Below are positions 21,188-31,029 of a DNA stretch of 35,458 nt, in pieces (the first letter of the stretch is position 1; every line of letters starts with the position of its first letter). Made by a program: the position numbers and the translations under genes. Origin of the DNA: Burkholderiales bacterium (lineage in GTDB: Bacteria; Pseudomonadota; Gammaproteobacteria; Burkholderiales; Eutrophovitaceae); contig DATMAN010000002.1 of NCBI GenBank assembly GCA_035560005.1, forward strand, positions 1 to 35,458, given 5' to 3'. A model generated the notes under the pieces. That model made no database searches, was not told where the DNA came from, and saw only the letters and a program-made list of their open reading frames with translations.

Positions 21188-23377
21188 ATGAGCGTCGTTC
21201 GCATCGCGCTCGACGTACCCCGGGACGATCTGTTCGACTACGAGTGCGGCGAGGCCGACGCGCCGGTTGGCGCGCTTGTGGTCGTGCCTTTCGGCAGCCG
21301 CCGGGCGGTGGGTGTGGTGACAGAGCACAGTGCCTACAGCCGGCTGCCGCGCGAGCACCTGCGCAGGATCGAGCGCGTCCTGCCGGTTGCACCCTTGCCG
21401 CCCGCAGTGCTGCGTTTGGCGCGGTTCTGCAGCGCTTACTACTGCGCGCCGCTCGGTCAGGTTCTCGCGGCCGCGATCCCCACGGCGTTGCGCCGTCCCG
21501 GCTACCGCCCTCGGCCAGCCGGATGGTGCTATAGCCTGACCGCGCTGGGCCGCACCATCGACCCCGAATCGCTGCCGCTGCGCTCGGTCGCGGCGCGCAA
21601 ACTGCTCGAAGCCCTGCGAGGCGCCGGAGCAATGGACGATGGACGGGCGCGCGCGATCGCGCCGCGCGCCGAGGCGGTTCTGCGCCGCTGGACCAAGAAC
21701 GGGTGGGTCGAAAGGCGGCCGCTGTCCACGATGGCTGCGGCCGGGCTCGACGACTCGATCATCGGGGGCGAGAGCCCGCGACTGACCGCTGATCAGGAAC
21801 GCGCCGTGCGGGACGTGAGCGCTGCGTTCGGGCGCTATTCGGCGTGGTTGCTCCAGGGGATCACCGGCTCGGGCAAGACCGAGGTCTATCTGCAACTCGT
21901 CGCGGCCGCAGCCAGCCGCGGATTTCAGACTTTGCTGCTGGTGCCGGAGATCAATCTCACGCCCCAACTGGAGGCGCGATTCCGCCAGCGATTTCCGCGG
22001 ATCGGCATGGTCAGCCTGCACAGCGGTCTGGCGCAAGGCGAGCGGCTGGCGCGCTGGGCCAGGGCGGCAAGTGGGGAAGCCATGCTCGTACTCGGCACGC
22101 GGCTGGCGGTATTCACTCCACTGCCGCGTCTGGGGCTGATCCTCGTCGACGAGGAGCACGACGCTTCGTACAAGCAACGGGAAGGCGTGCGCTACCACGC
22201 GCGCGACCTGGCGGTGTGGCTGGCGCACGACCGCGCAGTGCCTATCGTGCTGGGCTCCGCGACGCCATCCCTGGAATCGTGTTTCAACGCCCGCAAGGGC
22301 CGGTTCGGACTGCTCAGGCTGCGGGAACGACCCGCCGCGGCGCAACTGCCTCGCGTCCGGCTGCTCGAGATCCGCGCCGCCTCTTCACAAGAAGCGATGC
22401 CCGAGCCGGTCCTCGCGGCGCTCGCGGAGCGGCTCGGGCGCCGCGAGCAGAGCCTGGTTTTCATCAACCGGCGTGGCTATGCGCCAGTACTGCTGTGCAA
22501 GGCGTGCGGATGGGCTGCTCAGTGCCCGCGCTGCGCTGCGCGGCTGACGCTGCACCTGCGCGCGCGCGCACTGCGCTGCCACTACTGCGGTCATCGCGAG
22601 GCCATTGCGGCAGCGTGTCCAGACTGCGGCAATCAGGAGCTGCGCGCACTGGGACAGGGCACGCAGCGCCTGGAAGAGACGCTCGCCAGCCGCTTCCCCG
22701 AAGCGCGCGTGTTGCGCGTTGACAGCGACACCACGCGCAGAAGGCACAGCTTCGCCCGCATGCGCGAGCAGATTCACGACCAGTCGGTCGATCTCCTGGT
22801 CGGCACGCAGATGCTGGCCAAAGGGCACGACTTTCCCAAGCTCACGCTGGTCGTCGTGGTCGGTGCCGACCACTCGCTCTACAGCGCCGACTTCCGCGCC
22901 GCCGAGCGCCTTTTCCAGCAGCTCATGCAGGTGGCCGGACGCGCCGGCCGGGCGGAGTTGCCCGGTGAAGTGATCGTGCTCACGCGCTTCCCCGGGCATC
23001 CGCTCTACGAGGCGCTGGAGAAGCACGACTACGACGGGTTCGCCGATATCCTGCTCGCCGAGCGTCGGCGCAACGGCTTTCCGCCGTACGTGCACCAGGC
23101 TGTACTCAGAGCGGAAGCGGTGCGCGAACAGCCGGTGATGGCTTTTCTATCCCGCGCTGCGCGCGAAGCGGACGGCCTGGCCGAAGCGGTCACGGTCTAC
23201 GATCCGGTGCCGGCGCCGATGCCACGACTGGCCGGGCACTATCGCGGCCAGTTGCTCGTACAGTCGCACAGCCGAGCGGCCCTTCAGCGCTTTCTTGGCG
23301 CCTGGCGCCAGCGCTTGCACGGCTCGCGCGCGAGCGCGGTGCGCTGGGCGCTCGACGTGGATCCGCTGGAGCTCTGA
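21188..23377 (+). CDS. priA: Primosomal protein N' (replication restart helicase PriA)
   Basis: A 729-residue 3'-5' DNA helicase that recognises stalled forks and reloads the replicative helicase. The N-terminal 3'BD domain (VVRIALDVPRDDLFDY) and winged helix precede the helicase core, with Walker A GITGSGKTEVYL (GSGKT near 227-231), Walker B DEEHDASYKQ and the motif GSATPSLES. Eight zinc-binding cysteines lie in four CXXC pairs (CKAC, CPRC, CHYC, CPDC; nucleotides 22498-22630). Motif VAGRAGRAELPG is present. The ATG at 21188 is chosen; an in-frame GTG at 21173 would add five residues. A GAGG lies at 21170-21173, somewhat far from the ATG. DnaA boxes lie upstream. Confidence 0.96.
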   Translation: MSVVRIALDVPRDDLFDYECGEADAPVGALVVVPFGSRRAVGVVTEHSAYSRLPREHLRRIERVLPVAPLPPAVLRLARFCSAYYCAPLGQVLAAAIPTALRRPGYRPRPAGWCYSLTALGRTIDPESLPLRSVAARKLLEALRGAGAMDDGRARAIAPRAEAVLRRWTKNGWVERRPLSTMAAAGLDDSIIGGESPRLTADQERAVRDVSAAFGRYSAWLLQGITGSGKTEVYLQLVAAAASRGFQTLLLVPEINLTPQLEARFRQRFPRIGMVSLHSGLAQGERLARWARAASGEAMLVLGTRLAVFTPLPRLGLILVDEEHDASYKQREGVRYHARDLAVWLAHDRAVPIVLGSATPSLESCFNARKGRFGLLRLRERPAAAQLPRVRLLEIRAASSQEAMPEPVLAALAERLGRREQSLVFINRRGYAPVLLCKACGWAAQCPRCAARLTLHLRARALRCHYCGHREAIAAACPDCGNQELRALGQGTQRLEETLASRFPEARVLRVDSDTTRRRHSFARMREQIHDQSVDLLVGTQMLAKGHDFPKLTLVVVVGADHSLYSADFRAAERLFQQLMQVAGRAGRAELPGEVIVLTRFPGHPLYEALEKHDYDGFADILLAERRRNGFPPYVHQAVLRAEAVREQPVMAFLSRAAREADGLAEAVTVYDPVPAPMPRLAGHYRGQLLVQSHSRAALQRFLGAWRQRLHGSRASAVRWALDVDPLEL

Positions 23378-23437
23378 CGCAGTCGGGGGGCGGAAGCCCA
23401 CCGCGACCGATAGGCCCGGCCGGCTCACCGTGGCCGA

Positions 23438-23443
23438 TATAAT
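23438..23443 (+). promoter_or_regulatory. Candidate -10 element for argS
   Basis: A perfect TATAAT in the 92-base priA/argS gap, 26 bases before the argS ATG. No good -35 hexamer is present at the standard spacing (the upstream sequence is GC-rich). Confidence 0.5.
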
Positions 23444-23469
23444 CGCGCTTTTTCCGCGCTCCTTTCGCG

Positions 23470-25209
23470 ATGACGCCCCTCGTTGACCTGCGCGAACACC
23501 TCAGCCGGTTGCTTCGTGCCGCGCTGGAGGAGGTCGCGCCCCAGATGGGCGAAGTCGCAATCACGATCGAGCGACCGAAGGGGGCGCAGCGCGGCGACTA
23601 CGCCTCCAACCTGGCGCTGCAGCTCGCGAAACCGCTGAGACGAGATCCGCGCGATATCGCTCAAGCGTTGGTTCGCGCGCTTCCCCAGTCGGCGTGGCTG
23701 GCGAAGGCCGAAGTGGCCGGCGCAGGATTCATCAATCTGCACCTGCGCCCTGCAGCCAAGCAGCTGCTGGTCAGGTTGATCCTGCAGGCGCAGGAGCGAT
23801 TCGGCAGGAGTGAGCGGGGCGGCGGTCGCAAGGTTCAGGTGGAGTTCGTGTCGGCCAACCCGACCGGGCCTTTACACGTCGGCCATGGGCGCGGTGCCGC
23901 CTATGGGGCGAGCCTCGCCAACGTGCTGGAGGCGGCTGGCTACGCCGTGAGCCGGGAGTACTACGTCAACGACGCGGGCCGCCAGATGGACATTCTGGCG
24001 TTGTCCACCTGGCTGCGCTATCTGGAGCTCGCCGGCGCGCAGATCCCCTTCCCGCCGAATGCTTATCAGGGAGAATACGTGAGGGAGATGGCGCGCGCCA
24101 TTTACCAGCAGCACGGCAAGCGCTACGTCCATCCGTTCGCGCCTGAGCTGGGCGATGCCCCTCTCGCGGAAGCCGACGCGGAGACGCATCTGGACGCACT
24201 GATCGCCGACGCAAAGCGCGTGCTCGGCCCCGACTACGCCTACATTCACGATTTCGCCCTGACGGAGCAGCTGGGGGATTGCCGCAACGACCTGCTCGAA
24301 TTCGGCGTGACCTTCGATCACTGGTTTTCCGAAAAGTCGCTGTTCGATTCGGGCCTGGTCGAACACGCGATGCGCCTGCTGCAGGACAGGGGCCATCTCT
24401 ACGAACAGGACGGAGCGACCTGGTTCAGATCCTCGGCGTTCGGCGACGAAAAGGACCGCGTGGTCCGGCGCGAAAACGGCCAGTACACCTATTTCGCATC
24501 CGATATCGCCTACCACCTCAACAAATTCGAGCGCGGTTTCGAGCGCGTCATCGACGTGTGGGGCGCCGACCATCACGGCTACGTTCCGCGGATCAAAGGC
24601 GCCTTGAAGGCGCTGGGGATCGACCCGGAGAAGCTGACAGTGGCGCTGGTACAGTTCGCCGTGCTCTACCGCAACGGCAAGAAAGTGTCGATGTCCACGC
24701 GCGCCGGCGAGTTCGTCACGCTGCGCGAACTGCGCAACGAGGTCGGCAACGATGCCGCGCGGTTCTTTTACGTGCTGCGCAGGAGCGACCAGCACCTGGA
24801 TTTCGATCTCGATCTGGCGAAGTCGCAGAGCACCGACAACCCGGTCTACTACGTACAATATGCCCATGCGCGCTGCTCCAGTGTGCTGGCGCGCTGGGGT
24901 GGCGAACCGCACGAGCTCGTCAACGCGGATTGCACCGCGCTCGTTGATTCGCAGGAACTGGAGCTGCTGCAGAAGCTTGCCGAGTTCGCGGAAGCGGTCG
25001 AGTCGGCGGCAGCCGACCTGGCGCCCCATGTGATCGCCTTTTACTTGAGAGAGCTGGCTGCGCAGTTTCACAGCTACTACAACGCCACGCAGATCCTGGT
25101 CGACGACGAGCGCGTGAGATTGGCCCGCGTGGCACTGGTCGCCGCCGTGCGCCAGGTGCTGCGCAACGCGCTCGCCCTCCTGGGCGTGAGCGCGCCTGAT
25201 AAGATGTAG
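23470..25209 (+). CDS. argS: Arginyl-tRNA synthetase
   Basis: A 579-residue class-I aminoacyl-tRNA synthetase that charges tRNA-Arg with arginine. The N-terminal additional domain (GDYASNLALQLAKPLRRDP at 42-60) recognises the tRNA elbow. The HIGH motif is HVGHGR (136-141) after VEFVSANPTGPL. The KMSKS motif is degenerate, as usual for ArgS, and reads KKVSMSTRAGEFVTL. The C-terminal anticodon-binding helical domain contains FHSYYNATQIL and ends in GVSAPDKM, the conserved terminal methionine. The ATG at 23470 has no Shine-Dalgarno sequence. Confidence 0.97.
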   Translation: MTPLVDLREHLSRLLRAALEEVAPQMGEVAITIERPKGAQRGDYASNLALQLAKPLRRDPRDIAQALVRALPQSAWLAKAEVAGAGFINLHLRPAAKQLLVRLILQAQERFGRSERGGGRKVQVEFVSANPTGPLHVGHGRGAAYGASLANVLEAAGYAVSREYYVNDAGRQMDILALSTWLRYLELAGAQIPFPPNAYQGEYVREMARAIYQQHGKRYVHPFAPELGDAPLAEADAETHLDALIADAKRVLGPDYAYIHDFALTEQLGDCRNDLLEFGVTFDHWFSEKSLFDSGLVEHAMRLLQDRGHLYEQDGATWFRSSAFGDEKDRVVRRENGQYTYFASDIAYHLNKFERGFERVIDVWGADHHGYVPRIKGALKALGIDPEKLTVALVQFAVLYRNGKKVSMSTRAGEFVTLRELRNEVGNDAARFFYVLRRSDQHLDFDLDLAKSQSTDNPVYYVQYAHARCSSVLARWGGEPHELVNADCTALVDSQELELLQKLAEFAEAVESAAADLAPHVIAFYLRELAAQFHSYYNATQILVDDERVRLARVALVAAVRQVLRNALALLGVSAPDKM

Positions 25210-25222
25210 ACTGCTTGGGTCA

Positions 25223-25786
25223 ATGAGCCGCGATCAACGAGATACCGGAACCGCGCCGGGACGCGGGAGCCCGCTCGGGGTGGGCGTCCTGATCGGACTG
25301 CTGCTCGGGCTGTGCCTCGCGCTGGGCGTAGCGCTCCTGATCAACAGGGGTCCGAGCCCGTTCGTCGACCGGCAAGGCGCCGGGCCGGCGACTTCACCGC
25401 CCTCGGCCGGCCAGCAGAAGCAGTCGGCGGCACCTTCCGCGGACACCAAGACCAAGTTCGACTTCTACAAAATTCTCCCCGGAACAGAAGAAGCGGTTTC
25501 TGACAAGGAGTTCAAGCGCTCGGCGACGCCGGCAGCGAAGGAAATCTACTTCCTCCAAGTGGCCGCTTTCCAGAACCCCGCCGACGCGGACAATCTCAAG
25601 GCGCGGCTGGCGCTTGCCGGGGTGGAGTCACAAATCCAGACGGCGCAACTGCCCGACGGCAGGATCTGGCACCGCGTGCGCGTGGGGCCCTTCACCGACA
25701 TGGCACAGCTCGACGCTTCGCGGGCGGCGCTCAAGGAAAACAACCTGGAAGCCAATCTCATCAAGGTTCGCCAGCCGAATCAGTAG
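25223..25786 (+). CDS. SPOR-domain inner-membrane protein (FtsN-like)
   Basis: A 187-residue bitopic protein: short cytoplasmic N terminus, one membrane segment (about 18-41, GVGVLIGLLLGLCLALGVALLI), a proline/alanine-rich periplasmic linker (about 48-75), and a C-terminal SPOR domain (about 107-183; IYFLQVAAFQNPADADNLKARL, then WHRVRVGPFTDMAQLDASRAAL). SPOR domains bind denuded glycan strands at the division septum, so a role in division or envelope maintenance is inferred. The segment FDFYKILPGTEEAV is common in proteobacterial proteins encoded behind argS. It starts 13 bases after argS and is likely co-transcribed. Confidence 0.88.
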   Translation: MSRDQRDTGTAPGRGSPLGVGVLIGLLLGLCLALGVALLINRGPSPFVDRQGAGPATSPPSAGQQKQSAAPSADTKTKFDFYKILPGTEEAVSDKEFKRSATPAAKEIYFLQVAAFQNPADADNLKARLALAGVESQIQTAQLPDGRIWHRVRVGPFTDMAQLDASRAALKENNLEANLIKVRQPNQ

Positions 25787-25815
25787 ACCTAACCCGAAAC
25801 ATGCAAGGCAAGGCC

Positions 25816-26454
25816 ATGACCCGATTCTTGACTTCGATCGTTATGTTGGCTGCTGCCGCCGTGGCGCACGCCCAAACCCAACCGATGGCCGGGGTGGAGT
25901 ACAAGGTGATCTCGCCCGCCCAGCCGGCTGTCGGACCGAAGGTCGAGGTGGTCGAGTTCTTCAACTATGCCTGCCCGCACTGCTACGACTTCGAGCCGCT
26001 GCTGAAGAGCTGGATCGCCAGGAAACCCGGCGACGTCGAGTTTCGCTACGTGCCCGCAGTGTTCAACGACCGGATGATCCCGCTCGCCAAGCTCTACTAC
26101 ACGCTGGAGGAACTGCAGTTGCGGGCAAAGCTGCACGACAAGGTGTATGAGGCTATCCACGACAAGGGTCTGCGCCTGGACGACCCGGCGATTCTGTTCA
26201 AGTGGATCGCAGACCACGGCGTGGAGGCCAAGAAGTTCCAGTCGGTCTATGAATCGTTCAGCGTGGCCAATCAGGTCCAGCGCGCGGCGCAGCTGACGCG
26301 CAGCCTCAAGGTGCCCGGGACTCCGTATCTGGTCGTGAACGGCAAGTACCTGACCGGACCTTCGATGGTGGTGGGCGCCGACGGCAACGTCGATACGCGC
26401 CGCTTCGTCGCAGTGCTGAACCAGCTCATCGACAAGGAGCGCAGGAAGAGCTGA
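25816..26454 (+). CDS. dsbA: Thiol:disulfide interchange protein, DsbA type (CPHC)
   Basis: A 212-residue periplasmic oxidoreductase that introduces disulfide bonds into exported proteins. Residues 1-20 form a signal peptide (LTSIVMLAAAAVAHAQ). The thioredoxin-fold active site is C53-PHC56, the classic DsbA motif, with the cis-proline loop KVPGTPYLVV in the C-terminal part. The ATG at 25816 is preferred over 25801 because AAGG lies 7 bases before it and no ribosome binding site precedes 25801. The partner DsbB is not in this window. A paralogue follows 5 bases downstream. Confidence 0.93.
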   Translation: MTRFLTSIVMLAAAAVAHAQTQPMAGVEYKVISPAQPAVGPKVEVVEFFNYACPHCYDFEPLLKSWIARKPGDVEFRYVPAVFNDRMIPLAKLYYTLEELQLRAKLHDKVYEAIHDKGLRLDDPAILFKWIADHGVEAKKFQSVYESFSVANQVQRAAQLTRSLKVPGTPYLVVNGKYLTGPSMVVGADGNVDTRRFVAVLNQLIDKERRKS

Positions 26455-26459
26455 GCGCG

Positions 26460-27092
26460 ATGAAACTCCTGCTGGCGGCGCTGTTTGCCGCCGCGCTGCA
26501 TCCGGGCAGCGCCCTTGGCGAGCCGATCGAGGGCGTGGAATACGAGCGGCTCGATCCACCGCGACCCAGCGCGGCCCCTGACCGGATCGAAGTCGTCGAG
26601 TTCTTCTATTACGGTTGCGAATCCTGCGACAGATTCGATCCGAAGCTCGGGCGCTGGCTCGAGCACAAGCCCCAGGACGTGCACTTCCGGCGCGTACCCG
26701 CGATTCGCAGAACGGATTGGATACCGCTCACCCGGCTCTTCTTCGTGCTCGAGGAACTGGGCGCCCTGCCCCGTTTGCACAGCGAGGTCTATCGCGCGGT
26801 GCACGCCGAGGGGCGCGACTTTCGCGACCGCAAGACCGTGCTCGACTGGGGGCAATCCAAGGGCCTCGACCGGGCGGCGCTCGATGCTGCCCTGGACTCC
26901 GACGTGATCCGCATCAAGGTCGAGAAGGCGCGCGACACCACCATTGCCTACGACGTGCGCACCACCCCGACGCTGGTGGTCGACGGTCGCTACCTCACCA
27001 GCGCCGAGATGCTGGGCGATATCGAGTTGCTCGTTCCCGTGCTCGGCGCTCTGATCGACAAAGTGCGCCGCGAGCGTGCCGCCGCCAGATAG
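26460..27092 (+). CDS. DsbA-like thioredoxin-fold protein with CESC active site
   Basis: A 210-residue exported paralogue of the preceding gene. The signal peptide is residues 1-20 (LLLAALFAAALHPGSALG). The two proteins align from residue 24 onward (GVEYERLDPPRP versus GVEYKVISPAQP), and their active-site cysteines fall at the same residues, C53 and C56. Here the motif is CESC rather than CPHC, and the cis-proline segment is RTTPTLVVDGRYL. Loss of the CPHC histidine generally makes such a site less oxidising, so this copy may act as an isomerase or reductase or serve a dedicated substrate. Start ATG at 26460 with GAG just upstream. Its end overlaps the next gene by 17 bases. Confidence 0.85.
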   Translation: MKLLLAALFAAALHPGSALGEPIEGVEYERLDPPRPSAAPDRIEVVEFFYYGCESCDRFDPKLGRWLEHKPQDVHFRRVPAIRRTDWIPLTRLFFVLEELGALPRLHSEVYRAVHAEGRDFRDRKTVLDWGQSKGLDRAALDAALDSDVIRIKVEKARDTTIAYDVRTTPTLVVDGRYLTSAEMLGDIELLVPVLGALIDKVRRERAAAR

Positions 27093-27858
27093 CACGCCAG
27101 CTCGGGTTTTCATCACCGGCGCATCGAGCGGGATCGGCGAAGCCCTCGCCCGCCAGTATGCACGGCACGGCGCAACGCTCGGGCTGCTCGCGCGCCGGGC
27201 CGATCCCCTAGAGCGCTTGGCCGCATCGCTCGCGGTCCGATCGTACGTCTATCCGGTCGACGTGCGAGACGCCGCGGCGATGGGCCGCGCCGCACGCGAT
27301 TTCATCGAGCGGACCGGTGCTCCGGACATCGTAATCGCCAACGCCGGGGTCTCGACCGGCAACGACAGTGCCGAACCGGCCGACAACGCGGTTTTCGAGG
27401 AGATGCTGGCAATCAACGTGACCGGCATGCTGTTTACGTTCCAACCGTTCATTCGGGTCATGAGACAGCGAGGCAGCGGCACCCTCGCGGGGATCGCGAG
27501 TATCGCGGGGTTTCGCGGGCTGCCGGGCGCTTCCGCCTACAGCGCTTCCAAGGCAGCCGCGATCGCCTATCTTGAGAGCCTGCGCGTCGAACTGCGGCGA
27601 AGCGGCGTGCGAGTGGTCACGATCTGCCCCGGTTATATCGCGACCGCCATGACCGCGCGCAACCCGTATCGCATGCCGTTCCTGATGCCGGCCGATGTCG
27701 CCGCGCGCGCCATGGTGCGCGCGATCGAGCACGGCAAGCGCTGGTACGTTCTGCCCTGGGAGATGGCAATCGTCGGAGCGCTTCTGCGCGCGCTGCCGCG
27801 TCCGCTCTACGACCGACTGTTGGCGCGCGCGCCGCGCAAGCCGCGCCGGCTCGCCTGA
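27076..27858 (+). CDS. Short-chain dehydrogenase/reductase (classical SDR)
   Basis: A 260-residue NAD(P)-dependent oxidoreductase of unknown substrate. It shows the Rossmann motif TGASSGIG (14-21), an Arg-rich cofactor segment LLARRADPLERL (38-48) suggesting NADP, NAG (89-91), the catalytic Y155-SASK159 with a serine in ASIAG (141-145), and CPGYIATAMTARN. The C-terminal part is hydrophobic (WEMAIVGALLRALPRPLYDRLL), so membrane association is possible. The start is a GTG at 27076 inside the end of the CESC gene, indicating translational coupling. The layout resembles SDRs acting on lipids or ketones, but the substrate cannot be read from sequence. Confidence 0.9.
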   Translation: MPPPDSTPARVFITGASSGIGEALARQYARHGATLGLLARRADPLERLAASLAVRSYVYPVDVRDAAAMGRAARDFIERTGAPDIVIANAGVSTGNDSAEPADNAVFEEMLAINVTGMLFTFQPFIRVMRQRGSGTLAGIASIAGFRGLPGASAYSASKAAAIAYLESLRVELRRSGVRVVTICPGYIATAMTARNPYRMPFLMPADVAARAMVRAIEHGKRWYVLPWEMAIVGALLRALPRPLYDRLLARAPRKPRRLA

Positions 27859-27869
27859 TCCCGGGGCGC

Positions 27870-28523
27870 CTAGTCCAGGGCGATTCCCAGCAGGCTCTGG
27901 AGTTCGACGATCGCCGCTTCGGGGTCCACCACCTTGAGGGTCCGCATGCCCATTTCACGGGCGGGCTTGAGGTTGGCGCCGATGTCGTCCAGAAATACGG
28001 CCGAGCCCGGTTCGATGACGAGGCGCGCGCAGGCGATCTCGTAGAACCGGCGCTCCGGCTTCCTGGCGCCGATCTGCGACGATTCGATGACTTCGTGGAA
28101 CAGCGACAGCGCGGTTTTCCACTCCGCCGGCGGCCCGCATTCGCCAAGCGAACCCCGTGCGCCGCCCAGGCGGAAATTGTTGGTTAGGCAGGCTGTGAGA
28201 AAGCGCTCGCGGCAGCGCGCAACCGCCCTGAGCATGGCCGGCCGCACGGGGCCGTAGATCAGTCCGACGACCTCGGCACCGCGAACCTCGTATCCAGCGC
28301 GGCGCGCTTCTTCGGCAAAGGCGCGGTCGAAGTCGGCCAGGCCCAGCTCGCCGCGCTCGAACCGTGCCCAGGCATTGTCTTCCGGATTGTTGCGGTTGAC
28401 CGACTGCAGGAATCCTTCCGGCAGGCCGCGCGAGCGCTCGAACCGGCGGAAGGCTTCGAACGGACTGTCGGTGATGACGCCGCCGAAGTCGAAGAGCACG
28501 GCGCGCACCGCCGTGTGGATCAT
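27870..28523 (-). CDS. HAD-superfamily hydrolase (subfamily IA)
   Basis: A 217-residue soluble hydrolase. The N-terminal nucleophile motif is DFGGVITDS: the first Asp is present, but the usual second Asp (DxDxT) is replaced by Gly, as in the branch related to the epoxide hydrolase N-terminal domain and YihX. Motif II is TNN, motif III is the lysine in GARKPERRFYEIA, and motif IV is FLDDIGANLKPAREMGM. The cap domain (about 20-100) is helical. The ATG at 28523 is chosen over a frame reaching 28604, because that extension overlaps the TPR gene and lies before the family motif. It ends 11 bases from the converging SDR gene with no terminator hairpin between them. Substrate unknown. Confidence 0.86.
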   Translation of the reverse strand: MIHTAVRAVLFDFGGVITDSPFEAFRRFERSRGLPEGFLQSVNRNNPEDNAWARFERGELGLADFDRAFAEEARRAGYEVRGAEVVGLIYGPVRPAMLRAVARCRERFLTACLTNNFRLGGARGSLGECGPPAEWKTALSLFHEVIESSQIGARKPERRFYEIACARLVIEPGSAVFLDDIGANLKPAREMGMRTLKVVDPEAAIVELQSLLGIALD

Positions 28524-28528
28524 GGGCG

Positions 28529-29008
28529 CTACTTCTTGCCCTTCTTGTGCTCCTCGATGGCGCGCTTCAATTCCCTGAGTTCTTCGCAGGGAATGGGCGT
28601 GCACAGCTTTTGCAGCTCCGCCAGATGCCGTTCTGCGCCGGCCAAGTCGTCCTTCATCAGATAGGCCTCGCCGATATATTCGTGCGCGGGCTTGTGCTGC
28701 GGATTGAGCTTGAGCGCCGCCTGATAGTGCTTGAAGGCAGCATCCAGGTTGCCGGACTTGCGGTGTGCGTATCCCAGAAAGTTCTGCACGTCCGCGCTCT
28801 CGGGATGGGCCGCCGCCGCCTTCTCCAACAGCGTGATCGCCTTGGCCCAGTCCTGAGCCTGCAGCGCCTTCTGCGCCTCCTGGACGGTCGGGTCGTCGGC
28901 CGCGCTGTCTTCGTCGTCAACCCCGAGATTGGCCACCGCGGCCGGCGCGCTGAGGATCACCCATATGGCGGCCAGTCCGATCAAAACACGCCCTTTGAGG
29001 TACCGCAT
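28529..29008 (-). CDS. Exported TPR-repeat protein with a C-terminal cysteine pair
   Basis: A 159-residue periplasmic protein. The signal peptide is about residues 1-26 (VLIGLAAIWVILSAPAAVA), followed by an acidic linker and about three tetratricopeptide repeats (about 40-140: AQKALQAQDWAKAITLLEKAA, VQNFLGYAHRKSGNLDAAFKH, AHEYIGEAYLMKDDLAGAERH). Near the C terminus LCTPIPCEEL carries two cysteines five residues apart, a recurrent ending of small exported TPR proteins and probably a disulfide. The ribosome binding site AAGGAGG, 7 bases before the ATG, is the strongest in this part of the window. TPR proteins are scaffolds; no partner is identifiable. The HAD gene follows 5 bases downstream. 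Confidence 0.85.
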   Translation of the reverse strand: MRYLKGRVLIGLAAIWVILSAPAAVANLGVDDEDSAADDPTVQEAQKALQAQDWAKAITLLEKAAAAHPESADVQNFLGYAHRKSGNLDAAFKHYQAALKLNPQHKPAHEYIGEAYLMKDDLAGAERHLAELQKLCTPIPCEELRELKRAIEEHKKGKK

Positions 29009-29095
29009 GCATGCTCCTCCTTAGTTGCAGTGTCGCTTGTTCATGGTGCCTGCCGCTCCCGACATTGGAGTCCCCGTCGGGTCATGGCGTTCCGC

Positions 29096-30925
<1,830 letters not shown>

Positions 30926-31029
30926 GGGCAGCAATGATCAGAAAGAGATCGAGAATGGTACACGGCGCGCGGCGCACCGAACCGCCGGCACGAAGCGCAC
31001 GCACGATATGTTTTCATCGCGCTGTGCCC

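Noticed and set aside
29058..29081. Hairpin CCCGAC/GTCGGG between glmS and the TPR gene, considered as a glmS terminator.
   Set aside because: No T-run follows on the minus strand, so it is not an intrinsic terminator; it may be a processing or stability element.
30926..31029. Searched for a glmS ribozyme or riboswitch upstream of glmS.
   Set aside because: The 104-base gap shows no ribozyme core that I recognise, and glmS ribozymes are mainly found in Firmicutes.
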